A DNA stretch of 14,574 nucleotides from Scatocola faecipullorum (GTDB lineage Bacteria; Pseudomonadota; Alphaproteobacteria; RF32; CAG-239): the NCBI GenBank assembly GCA_018714685.1, contig DVNC01000012.1:1-14574 (forward strand), written 5' to 3'. The notes under the pieces are model-generated. The model made no database searches, was not told the origin of the DNA, and saw only the letters and a program-made list of their open reading frames with translations. Positions 1 through 6,237 of the stretch are shown here, in pieces. A program made the translations under genes and the position numbers. How positions within the stretch are numbered: the stretch's first letter is position 1; each line of letters opens with the position of its first letter.

Positions 1-87
1 TTCCTGAATAATTTTATTCATCAGAACTTCCAAATCCTGATCGCTGAACGTTTTCTCAACCGGCTGGAAAGTTACTGAGACGGCAAT
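1..87 (-). pseudogene. pheT: 3' fragment resembling phenylalanyl-tRNA synthetase beta subunit (FDX-ACB domain), runs off left edge
   Basis: The minus-strand frame reading leftwards from about position 87 encodes IAVSVTFQPVEKTF, followed by SDQDLEVLMNKIIQE, and leaves the window open. This matches the start of the FDX-ACB anticodon-binding domain at the C-terminus of alphaproteobacterial PheT (pattern K-S-hA-x-V-T-x-Q-P-x-E-K-T-hT-D). The frame upstream (positions 88-123) no longer resembles PheT and is closed by an in-frame TAA at 124-126. The other two frames show no PheT sequence either, so this is not a simple frameshift. I infer a displaced or duplicated 3' fragment of pheT rather than a working gene, since PheT is about 800 residues and essential. 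Assignment rests on about 29 residues recognised by eye. An assembly joint is a possible alternative. Confidence 0.5.
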
Positions 88-171
88 ATGGCGTATGCGT
101 ATGAGCGACAGCCATCGGGCAAATTATGGCAGATTCTATAATGCATATGTCCGCCCAGTAGTATATTACTA

Positions 172-200
172 AAAAAAGCGGCTTAATCAGCCGCTTTTTT
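172..200 (-). terminator. Intrinsic terminator of the ugd-galE-SemiSWEET operon, probably bidirectional
   Basis: A perfect 12-bp inverted repeat (arms 172-183 and 189-200, 5-nt loop) has the form A6-GCGGCT / AGCCGC-T6. The hairpin gives a GC-rich stem with a U tract on either strand. The loop holds most of the TAA stop codon of the transporter gene, and one arm encodes its last residues (KKAAD), so the terminator is inside the coding end. Confidence 0.88.
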
Positions 201-458
201 CTTATATTTCAAAATCATAATCAAGATATATCCGGCAAAAAACAATGAAATGGAGTTAAAAACCACCATTTGAACCGAATGGACGTAAAATCCGTATAAC
301 ACCCAAGATAAAATCCCGATACAATAAAGAATATAACTGACCAGAGACAAGCTCTGCACATCTTTTGTACGAATAGTTTTGAGCGTCTGCGGCATAAAGC
401 AAAAAGCCGTACACAGGCCGCCCACATAGCCGATGGTCTCGGCAATCAACGGATTCAT
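183..458 (-). CDS. SemiSWEET / PQ-loop (MtN3-like) small sugar transporter
   Basis: The 91-residue protein has three predicted membrane helices at about 6-24, 36-58 and 62-84, which is the size and layout of a bacterial SemiSWEET triple-helix bundle. The hallmark PQ motif is in helix 1 (FMPQTLKTIRTKD, about residues 21-33), followed by the typical S-L-S/Y stretch and an asparagine-serine in helix 3 (VFNSISLF). Known family members work as homodimers and equilibrate sugars across the inner membrane; the substrate here cannot be read from sequence. ATG at 458 is preceded by AAAGGAA with 7-nt spacing. It lies 33 nt after galE and is the last gene of the operon, suggesting a link to sugar or UDP-sugar metabolism. 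The C-terminus ends in a short lysine-rich tail. Confidence 0.85.
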   Translation of the reverse strand: MNPLIAETIGYVGGLCTAFCFMPQTLKTIRTKDVQSLSLVSYILYCIGILSWVLYGFYVHSVQMVVFNSISLFFAGYILIMILKYKKKAAD

Positions 459-491
459 CTAAAATTTCCTTTCTCTGCTTTGTCAAACGAT

Positions 492-1463
492 TTAAACCGG
501 ACTTTCCAAATTCCAGGTTGTCCGGATAATATCTTCCACATTTGTTATTTCCGGCTTCCACCCCAACAGCTCACGAGCTTTTTCGGATGAAGCAATCAAA
601 ACCGCAGGGTCGCCGGGACGGCGGCCGGCATATTTGACATTAAGTTTTTTGCCGGTAACCTTTTCTGCTGCTTCAATCATCTCTTTTACTGAAGTCCCCT
701 CACCGGTTCCCAAATTCAAAACCGCAGACGGCATGCCCGCCATCAGCTTTTCAATTGCCAGAACATGGGCCGTTGCCAAATCGCTGACATGAATATAATC
801 ACGGATACAGGTTCCGTCCCGGGTATCATAATCCGAACCGAAAACCGACACCCCCTCGCGCACGCCGCTGGCCGCCTCCATTATAATCGGCAGCAAATTC
901 TGCGGATTTCTTTCCTTGCCGCGAATATCGCCGGCAGCATCATAACCGACGGCATTAAAATAACGCAAAGCAACGTACCGCATCCCTTTTAAGCGATCAT
1001 ACCACTCCATAAAGCGTTCAATTTCCAGCTTGGTAAAACCGTAATAATTTATCGGATTGACCGGATGTTTCTCATCTACCGGTAAATATTCAGGCATTCC
1101 GTAAACCGCCGCCGACGAAGAAAAAACAATGTGGCGTATGCCGCTGGCACTCATCGCCATCAGAATGTTCAGCGCTCCCTGAATATTATTAATTGAATAT
1201 TTGTCGGGATTTTCCATCGATTCGCCCACCGCTTTTTTAGCCGCAAGATGAACCACGGCGTCAAAACCGCCGCGCATCGTGTCAAACAACCGGCCGGAAT
1301 CCAGAATATCGCCTTCGACAAATTCAGCCTTTTCAAACAAATTAACTTTCTGCCCGGTTGACAGATTGTCATAAACCGTTGCCTGATGCCCTTTTTGCAA
1401 CAAAGCTTTCACCACATGGCTGCCGATATACCCGGCACCGCCGATAACCAGAACTTTTGCCAT
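492..1463 (-). CDS. galE: UDP-glucose 4-epimerase
   Basis: This extended short-chain dehydrogenase of 323 residues (E. coli GalE has 338) interconverts UDP-glucose and UDP-galactose in the cytoplasm using bound NAD+. Visible motifs are the N-terminal dinucleotide-binding GGAGYIG (8-14), HLAAKKAVGES (72-82, the GalE version of the NAD-contacting stretch), the catalytic SSS (115-117), the Tyr141-x3-Lys145 pair, and RYFNAVG (167-173). The longer C-terminal sugar-nucleotide part has RPGDPA near 284. ATG at 1463 has the SD AGAGGTG four bases upstream, and this SD overlaps the TGA stop of ugd, so translation is probably coupled. It feeds exopolysaccharide or LPS precursor supply together with ugd. 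A related epimerase acting on other UDP-sugars cannot be excluded. Confidence 0.93.
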   Translation of the reverse strand: MAKVLVIGGAGYIGSHVVKALLQKGHQATVYDNLSTGQKVNLFEKAEFVEGDILDSGRLFDTMRGGFDAVVHLAAKKAVGESMENPDKYSINNIQGALNILMAMSASGIRHIVFSSSAAVYGMPEYLPVDEKHPVNPINYYGFTKLEIERFMEWYDRLKGMRYVALRYFNAVGYDAAGDIRGKERNPQNLLPIIMEAASGVREGVSVFGSDYDTRDGTCIRDYIHVSDLATAHVLAIEKLMAGMPSAVLNLGTGEGTSVKEMIEAAEKVTGKKLNVKYAGRRPGDPAVLIASSEKARELLGWKPEITNVEDIIRTTWNLESPV

Positions 1464-1466
1464 TTT

Positions 1467-2768
1467 TCACCTCTTTCCGATACAGGAATAAACAAAACCT
1501 TGGTCCTGAGCGGACTGTCCGTCCAACATATTCCGCAAATCCAAAATCTGCGGCATTTTCATTGTCTGTTTGAACTTGGACAAATCCAAATCTTTGAACT
1601 CTTCCCATTCTGTCAAAATCACAGCCAAATCAGCTCCTTTGCAGGCTTCTTCGGCACTGTCGGCATAACTGACACGCGTATTCAAAAGACGTTGTGCATT
1701 TTCCATCGCTTTCGGATCATAGACACAGACATTGGCATTATGCTTTAAAATCTCTTCCAAAATCTGCATTGCCGGAGAGTCGCGGCAGTCATCCGTCCCG
1801 CCTTTAAAAGCCAATCCCAACACGGCAATTTTGGCATCTTTGCGATTCTGCACCATTTCAAGCGCCCGTCGGCCCATCCGCGCTTTGCGCTCATCGTTCC
1901 GGGCAATGGTCGTCTCAATCAAAGACAAACGGGCACCGTATTTCCGCCCCATCTGCGCCATGGCATTCGTATCTTTGGGAAAACACGAACCGCCGTAACC
2001 CGGCCCGGGATTCAGAAATTTATTGCCGATACGGCTGTCCAACCCCATTCCCTGCGCCACTTCGCGAATGTCAGCCCCTGCCTGCTCACAGAAATCGGCC
2101 ATTTCGTTAATATAATGAATTTTCATCGCCAGAAAGGCATTGGAGGCATACTTAATTGTTTCGGACGACTTGCGGCTGACCAGCAAAAACTTGGTTTTCC
2201 CCTCAAAAGGCCTGTATAAATCAAGCAGAACCTGTCTGGCCCTGTCGCTGTTCGCCCCGATAACAATCCGGTCGGGATTGAAAAAATCATGAATGGCAAA
2301 ACCTTCGCGTAAAAACTCCGGCAGAGAAACCGTATCAAAATCAGCCTGCGGATTAACCCGGCGGATAATGGCTTCAACCTCATCGCCCGTCCCGACCGGA
2401 ACCGTCGATTTGGTTGCCACAACCGTGTAACCGTCCAAATGCGGAGCCAGTTCTCCTGCTGCCGCATAAATATATTGCAAATCGGCCTCTTTGGTTACCG
2501 GATGCGGCGGTGTTCCGACTGCAATCATCACCACATCGGCACCTTTAACCCCCGCCCTCATATCGGTCGTAAAACTCAGCCGCCCGGAAGCCAGATTCTT
2601 CTGAAACAGGTCTTCCATTCCGTCCTCATAAATAGTGGCTTTACCGTTTTGCAGAGAACGGATTTTCTCCTCAATTTTATCTATACAGACGACTTGGTTT
2701 CCCAGTTCGCTGAGCCCGATGCCCGTCGGCAGACCGACATAACCGGTTCCGATAATCGCTACTTTCAT
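1467..2768 (-). CDS. ugd: UDP-glucose 6-dehydrogenase
   Basis: The enzyme oxidises UDP-glucose to UDP-glucuronate with two NAD+. From the ATG it is 433 residues, normal for the bacterial family. It shows the Rossmann motif GTGYVG (7-12), VGTPPHP (84-90), KSTVPVGT (120-127), the PEFLREG segment (150-156; the usual Asn before it is Leu here), ETIKYASNAFLAMKI (203-217), and the catalytic-cysteine loop NPGPGYGGSCFPKDT with Cys262. The C-terminal NAD-binding-like domain has GLAFKGGTDDCRDSP. I chose the ATG at 2768 over the TTG at 2771 because AAGGA then sits 6 nt upstream. It is first in the operon ugd-galE-SemiSWEET. Its stop is 3 nt from the galE start. A perfect palindrome lies 16 nt upstream of the start codon. 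Confidence 0.94.
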   Translation of the reverse strand: MKVAIIGTGYVGLPTGIGLSELGNQVVCIDKIEEKIRSLQNGKATIYEDGMEDLFQKNLASGRLSFTTDMRAGVKGADVVMIAVGTPPHPVTKEADLQYIYAAAGELAPHLDGYTVVATKSTVPVGTGDEVEAIIRRVNPQADFDTVSLPEFLREGFAIHDFFNPDRIVIGANSDRARQVLLDLYRPFEGKTKFLLVSRKSSETIKYASNAFLAMKIHYINEMADFCEQAGADIREVAQGMGLDSRIGNKFLNPGPGYGGSCFPKDTNAMAQMGRKYGARLSLIETTIARNDERKARMGRRALEMVQNRKDAKIAVLGLAFKGGTDDCRDSPAMQILEEILKHNANVCVYDPKAMENAQRLLNTRVSYADSAEEACKGADLAVILTEWEEFKDLDLSKFKQTMKMPQILDLRNMLDGQSAQDQGFVYSCIGKR

Positions 2769-2784
2769 CAACAGTCCTTCTTTT

Positions 2785-2813
2785 GGTTTGTTATAAGCCC
2801 TTTATAACAAACC
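2785..2813 (-). promoter_or_regulatory. Perfect 12-bp-arm palindrome in the ugd leader (operator-like)
   Basis: Arms GGTTTGTTATAA (2785-2796) and TTATAACAAACC (2802-2813) are exact reverse complements around a 5-nt centre. There is no T tract on either side, so it is not a standard terminator. It overlaps the predicted -10 element of the ugd operon and lies 16-45 nt upstream of the start codon, the usual place for a repressor operator. A leader hairpin is the alternative. Confidence 0.6.
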
Positions 2814-2828
2814 TCCGGGGAAACGCAA
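2801..2828 (-). promoter_or_regulatory. Candidate sigma70-type promoter of the ugd operon
   Basis: On the minus strand TTGCGT (2823-2828) is followed after 16 nt by TATAAA (2801-2806). The -10 is good and the -35 is mediocre. The -10 lies inside one arm of the 12-bp palindrome, so a protein bound there would block polymerase. Confidence 0.4.
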
Positions 2829-2896
2829 ACAGATAATCGGAGCTTTCCACCATTAACCCGCAAAGCAGTTAACACCTTGCCGGAAAACGGCACCGG

Positions 2897-3088
2897 ATTG
2901 CTCTAATCCGCCGTTGTACAAATTTACTCACGTGTTATATGTGATTTGCCATAAACTGAAGCTCTGCCGAATTTGGAGAATGAGGGGAGTAGAGTGATTT
3001 AGAAGGCGTAAAAAATTCCAGCGTACATATAGTTACGTGAATTTTTTGCGACCGAACTAAATTGCTCTAATCCGCCATTATACAAATT
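2897..3088. repeat. Segment flanked by 28-bp direct repeats copying the 3' end of the FAD-dehydrogenase gene
   Basis: Positions 2897-2924 and 3061-3088 are the same 28-bp sequence with two differences (G/A at the positions reading CCGTTGTACA versus CCATTATACA). The right copy contains the last codons and TAG stop of the FAD gene. The left copy keeps the same stop but is non-coding, with an in-frame TAA just upstream. The 136 bp between them hold a long hairpin (3007-3050) and an imperfect inverted pair, 2928-2942 against 3025-3040, sharing TCACGT and TATATGT. Together with 2830-2896, where I see only a small 6-bp hairpin (2894-2910), this accounts for the gene-free stretch. It may be a MITE-like or other intergenic repeat, or the scar of a duplication. 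Confidence 0.6.
3007..3050 (-). terminator. Probable terminator of the FAD-dehydrogenase gene
   Basis: Twelve-base arms, CGTAAAAAATTC (3007-3018) and GAATTTTTTGCG (3039-3050), pair with one G-U wobble, and an inner CGTA/TACG stem lies within the loop. It starts 17 nt past the stop at 3067 and gives a U6 run on either strand. The stem is AT-rich, so efficiency is uncertain. It may also be the core of a repeat element. Confidence 0.55.
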
Positions 3089-4656
3089 CGGAGGCCGTCA
3101 ACCGCCGATGACACAATACCTCCCGCATATCCTGCTCCTTCGCCGCACGGATAGAGACCGCGGATATTGCTCTGAAAAGTTTCATCTCGCAAAATACGCA
3201 CCGGAGAAGAAGAACGGGTTTCAATCGCGGTTAAAACGGCGTCAGGATTGGCAAAACCTTTCAGCTTGCGATCCATCTGCAAAATTGCCTGCCGCAGCGT
3301 CTCCGTAACATAAGGCGGAAACAGCCGTGCCAGATCGGTGAATTTGACCCCGGGACGATAAGACGGCCGCACCGTTCCGGCTTCGGACGAAGCACGTCCG
3401 GCAAGAAAATCGCCCACCAGCTGCGCCGGCGCATGATAATTTCCGCCGCCGAGTTCAAAAGCTTTCGCCTCCAGCTCGCGCTGCCAAAACATTCCCTGCA
3501 AAGGATGCGTTCCGCCGAAATCTTCTGGATTAACCCCGACCAGCAATGCCGCATTGGCGTTTTCCTTATTGCGGGCAAACAAACTCATCCCGTTCGTGAC
3601 TACCCGCCCCGGTTCCGAAGCCGCAGCCACCACTTCGCCGCCCGGACACATGCAAAACGTATAAGCCGAACGTCCGTTCGCCAAATGAACCGCCAGTTTA
3701 TAATCGGCGGCTCCCAACTCTGCCCGTCCGGCATAACGGCCGTATTGCGCCACATCAATCATCGTCTGCAAATGCTCAATCCGCGCTCCGATGGAAAACG
3801 GCTTGCGTTCCATCACAACTCCGGCCTCATAAAGCATTTCAAAGGTATCTCTCGCACTGTGCCCTACTGCCAAAATCAATTTTTCCGTCGGCTGTTCGTA
3901 AACCGTACCGTCTGCCCGGCGGATTTGGACAGCCCGCAACCGGTTTTCCTCAACTGCCAACCCGCATAAACATTCGCCGAAACGATATTCCCCGCCGAGC
4001 GCAATAATTTTTTTCCGAATATTTTGCACCACGGTCACCAGCTTGTCCGTTCCGATATGCGGTTTGGCCAAATAAAGAATCTCCTCCGGAGCTCCGGCAG
4101 CCGCCAGCTCCTGCAGCACCTTGGCACTGTATTTGTCTTTTTTAATGCCGGTCATCAGCTTGCCGTCGGAAAAAGTTCCGGCACCACCTTCCCCGAACTG
4201 AACATTGGAATCCGGTTTCAGCTTCCCCGTCCGCCAAAACAGGCTGACGTCTTTCTGCCGTTCGTCAACCGGTTTGCCCCGTTCAATAATAACCGGCTTC
4301 AAACCGGCTTCGGCCAAAGCAAGCCCGGCAAACATTCCTGCCGGCCCGCTGCCGACCACCAGCGGACGAATATTTCCCGGCTGCTGTTTCCGAATCACCA
4401 GAACCGGCCTTTCCTTTATCAGTTCAATATCTTTCCAGGCCAGAATCGTCGCAATATAATCTTCGTCACCCCAGACTTCCATGTCCAGGGAATATACGAA
4501 ATGCACATTCCCCTTATTGCGGGCATCAACCGATTTCTTGGCAATTTTAACACTCTTGATATATTCGGGATCCAGCCCGGTTTTGATTGAAACGATTTCT
4601 TTCAGCCCCGCCAGATCAACATTCAAATTCGCCTGTATATTATTTACTCTGATCAT
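3067..4656 (-). CDS. FAD-dependent dehydrogenase of the COG2509 type (uncharacterised)
   Basis: This is a 529-residue flavoprotein. After an N-terminal domain of about 95 residues with the typical opening MIRVNNI and an ISIKTGL-like ferredoxin-fold segment, the FAD-binding glycine motif VGSGPAGMFAGLALAEAG lies at 101-118, with the ribose-binding acid in IIERG near 123. NVQFGEGGAGTFSDGKL (about 152-168), the AVGHSARDTFEMLYEAGV block and C-terminal YPCGEGAGYAGGI (about 501-513) are characteristic of this family. Substrate and partner are unknown for the family; a soluble cytoplasmic oxidoreductase is expected, as no signal peptide or membrane helix is seen. ATG at 4656 has only a weak SD (GGTTGG), but the family's conserved N-terminus begins here. 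It is monocistronic, divergent from a small gene, with its own terminator. Confidence 0.85.
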   Translation of the reverse strand: MIRVNNIQANLNVDLAGLKEIVSIKTGLDPEYIKSVKIAKKSVDARNKGNVHFVYSLDMEVWGDEDYIATILAWKDIELIKERPVLVIRKQQPGNIRPLVVGSGPAGMFAGLALAEAGLKPVIIERGKPVDERQKDVSLFWRTGKLKPDSNVQFGEGGAGTFSDGKLMTGIKKDKYSAKVLQELAAAGAPEEILYLAKPHIGTDKLVTVVQNIRKKIIALGGEYRFGECLCGLAVEENRLRAVQIRRADGTVYEQPTEKLILAVGHSARDTFEMLYEAGVVMERKPFSIGARIEHLQTMIDVAQYGRYAGRAELGAADYKLAVHLANGRSAYTFCMCPGGEVVAAASEPGRVVTNGMSLFARNKENANAALLVGVNPEDFGGTHPLQGMFWQRELEAKAFELGGGNYHAPAQLVGDFLAGRASSEAGTVRPSYRPGVKFTDLARLFPPYVTETLRQAILQMDRKLKGFANPDAVLTAIETRSSSPVRILRDETFQSNIRGLYPCGEGAGYAGGIVSSAVDGLRICIMAD

Positions 4657-4682
4657 CCAACCAACCCAAATATGATATTAAA

Positions 4683-4711
4683 ATGATATTTTTGTAATAT
4701 TTCCTTGCCAA
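4683..4711 (-). promoter_or_regulatory. Promoter of the FAD-dehydrogenase gene
   Basis: TTGGCA (minus strand, 4706-4711), a 17-nt spacer and TATCAT (4683-4688) closely match the sigma70 consensus. The -10 ends 26 nt before the ATG at 4656. The -35 overlaps the -35 of the opposite promoter by five bases. Confidence 0.6.
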
Positions 4712-4733
4712 GCCCCGCAAAAATATTTACTAT
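4705..4733 (+). promoter_or_regulatory. Promoter of the small gene at 4742, predicting a leaderless transcript
   Basis: TTGCCA (4705-4710), 17-nt spacer, TACTAT (4728-4733). The ATG follows the -10 by only 8 nt, so transcription should begin at or within a base or two of the start codon. No Shine-Dalgarno sequence is present, which agrees with a leaderless mRNA. Confidence 0.55.
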
Positions 4734-4741
4734 TTTCAATT

Positions 4742-5053
4742 ATGAGAAAAATCACGGGCCTTTGCATTATCGTCGCACTTCTGGTTTCAATTTTTGATAT
4801 TATAGATGTGAACGACATAACACTCAATGGTAAAGAAATTTTTACCACAGATAATGCCTGTGCCCAACACAATGACGATGACCTGAACGACAGCGGCTAT
4901 CACGCTTTTTCGCTTAACCTGCAAATATTTAACCTGCCGCAGACGGCAAGCTGCACTTTTTTTGCCGAAGCACCGGAACATCCGCTGCCTTGTTTTGATA
5001 TTCCCGCCTACCCTCAGCCTGATTTTGACTTATGCCGTCCCCCGATTGCTTAA
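4742..5053 (+). CDS. Small hypothetical protein with N-terminal hydrophobic segment
   Basis: The 103-residue protein is not recognised. Residues 1-4 (MRKI) and the hydrophobic stretch to about residue 21 form a signal peptide or membrane anchor. The remainder is acidic and polar, with a DDDLNDSGYHAFSLNLQIF segment (about 46-64) and a proline-rich cysteine-containing tail (PLPCFDIPAYPQPDFDLC, about 81-98). There is no lipobox. It has its own good promoter directly before the ATG and no SD, so it would be read as a leaderless message. The gene at 5101 follows after 47 nt in the same direction and may be cotranscribed. The overlapping reverse frames look like shadows. It is probably a real gene, on the basis of promoter, signal-like N-terminus and placement. 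Confidence 0.6.
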   Translation: MRKITGLCIIVALLVSIFDIIDVNDITLNGKEIFTTDNACAQHNDDDLNDSGYHAFSLNLQIFNLPQTASCTFFAEAPEHPLPCFDIPAYPQPDFDLCRPPIA

Positions 5054-5067
5054 GCGCCATAGCAATC
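5044..5067 (+). other. Short inverted repeat across the stop codon of the 4742 gene
   Basis: GATTGCT (5044-5050) and AGCAATC (5061-5067) are perfect 7-bp arms around a 10-nt loop that begins with the TAA stop. There is no following T run, so it is a weak terminator at best. It could limit readthrough into the gene at 5101 or protect the upstream message. Confidence 0.3.
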
Positions 5068-5100
5068 AAACAAATACATTTTTAACAACTGGAGAACACC

Positions 5101-5787
5101 ATGGCTAACGACTTAAATCTGTTCGTTCTTTGGGCAAACGGACGACATAAAGAAACAGAAATTATTAATGACATTAACCGGCATTTTGAAATTTTGCAAA
5201 GTTTTGAAATCACCTGGACGCCCAAACTTTTTACCCGCAATCTGTCCCGTTTTTACGGCAAAAAACTGCCCAGCGCCGTCAAAAAGAAAAGACTCTGCGG
5301 CACCGGAAGCTTTCTGGTCATTTGCGTCAATGACACTCAGCCGAGAATACATAACGGCAAAAATCTCAATATTATTGCCGCCAAAGCGCGTTATCGCCAA
5401 ATAATCGGCAGCAACTGTATCCATGCCGGTGACTTGCAGCCGGAAGCTGAGGAAAACCTGCTCTTCCTGACCGGGTTAAACTGGCAGGACCTTTTATCCT
5501 CCCGACAGCAGCCGACACGGCGCCCGATTAAGCTTTATCAGGACTTATGCGGCACACCGAGCTGGCTGGATGAGGAGCAATTTGAACAGTTTCTCCGCAA
5601 ATTGCCCAATATTCGTTTCTCCCGCAACGCCGACGAATTTAAAATATTGACCGATGACCGGCATCAGACCTGCCGCCTGCTCAATGCCAGCAAAAAAATC
5701 TTCTCATGGCATCGCGACTGCTACACTATTCCCATTCGCGGTAAGAATATTAAATTCCGCATCAATGAAAGCCCGCAAACGGAGTAA
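5101..5787 (+). CDS. Uncharacterised protein with a divergent nucleoside-diphosphate-kinase-like N-terminal half
   Basis: This is a 228-residue soluble protein with no signal or membrane segment. By eye, residues 5-125 follow the order of the NDK fold: a first strand (LFVLW), a helix (EIINDINRHFEI), a strand (QSFEITWT), helix FTRNLSRFYG (44-53, like NDK's EQAEGFYAEH), strand GTGSFLVICVND (67-78, like NDK's SGPVMVQVLEG), and NCIHAGDLQPEAEENLLF (105-122), which resembles the NDK active-site NxVHGSDSPExAxxEIxxF with its catalytic His (His108 here). The NDK KP motif after strand 1 is absent. The C-terminal half (about 143-222) is separate and unrecognised. From memory, similar proteins occur near polysaccharide genes, and their second half resembles a nucleotidyltransferase core. 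Here the acidic HxDID-type motif is not evident. The ATG has SD GGAG six bases upstream. Its stop abuts the stop of the convergent gene. Activity is inferred, not shown. Confidence 0.72.
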   Translation: MANDLNLFVLWANGRHKETEIINDINRHFEILQSFEITWTPKLFTRNLSRFYGKKLPSAVKKKRLCGTGSFLVICVNDTQPRIHNGKNLNIIAAKARYRQIIGSNCIHAGDLQPEAEENLLFLTGLNWQDLLSSRQQPTRRPIKLYQDLCGTPSWLDEEQFEQFLRKLPNIRFSRNADEFKILTDDRHQTCRLLNASKKIFSWHRDCYTIPIRGKNIKFRINESPQTE

Positions 5788-6111
5788 CTATTTGTCGGTA
5801 TCTTCATCGTCATCATCACTGTCGGAAGCCGACATGATTTTCCAAATACTCCGGCGATACATCCAGACATTGATAATTCCCAAAACCACGGACAATGAGC
5901 CGAACAAATAAAGCAGATAATACCAGTTCAGCTCATTGGCCGACATCATGACATCCTGTCCGCTGACACGGATAAAAGCAATTGAAACCGCCGTAACGAC
6001 AAAAGCCAAAATAAAAGCCAGCGTCCAGATTTTATGCAAAATGACTTTCTTAACCATAAAGGCCGTTAAAATATAAATCAGCAACAACGCCAAAAATAAA
6101 TACAATTCCAT
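5788..6111 (-). CDS. Small inner-membrane protein with acidic C-terminal tail
   Basis: The 107-residue protein has three predicted membrane helices at about 2-19, 28-48 and 62-84, and then a basic stretch (YRRSIWK) and a highly acidic tail (DSDDDDEDTDK, 97-107). The positive segment after helix 3 suggests a cytoplasmic tail. The family is not recognised. I chose the ATG at 6111 because AGAGGAG lies 9 nt upstream; an in-frame GTG at 6177 would add 22 unlikely residues. Its TAG stop directly abuts the TAA of the convergent gene at 5787, with no room for a terminator between them. Confidence 0.72.
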   Translation of the reverse strand: MELYLFLALLLIYILTAFMVKKVILHKIWTLAFILAFVVTAVSIAFIRVSGQDVMMSANELNWYYLLYLFGSLSVVLGIINVWMYRRSIWKIMSASDSDDDDEDTDK

Positions 6112-6189
6112 AACAAACAGCTCCTCTTCTTTAATTTTCGCTGTTCTGAAATATAATCGCGCCGAACATAATTTCACCCCGTAAACACC

Positions 6190-6219
6190 AAAAAGCTGCC
6201 TCTGACGAGACAGCTTTTT
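6190..6219 (-). terminator. Intrinsic terminator downstream of the 6238-6501 gene
   Basis: AAAAAGCTG (6190-6198) pairs with CAGCTTTTT (6211-6219). After one mismatch the stem continues CTC/GAG around a TGAC loop. The T5 runs on both strands allow bidirectional action. It lies 18 nt past the stop of the upstream minus-strand gene. Confidence 0.82.
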
Positions 6220-6237
6220 GATACTTTTTCATCAGAA

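Noticed and set aside
2894..2910. Small hairpin CGGATT/AATCCG as a terminator
   Set aside because: The stem is only six pairs with no T tract, and it overlaps the direct-repeat copy, which explains part of its sequence.
2925..3060. Integron attC or CRISPR-like unit between the direct repeats
   Set aside because: There are only two repeat copies, no spacer series, no core-site signatures and no integrase or cas gene in the window.
3433..4590. Long open frames on the plus strand opposite the FAD-dehydrogenase gene
   Set aside because: The minus strand encodes a complete flavoprotein with all family motifs. The plus frames lack SD and recognisable domains and reflect codon bias.
6109..6177. 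GTG-initiated N-terminal extension of the small membrane protein
   Set aside because: The ATG at 6111 has a strong SD (AGAGGAG) and begins directly with a membrane helix; the extension adds 22 polar residues.
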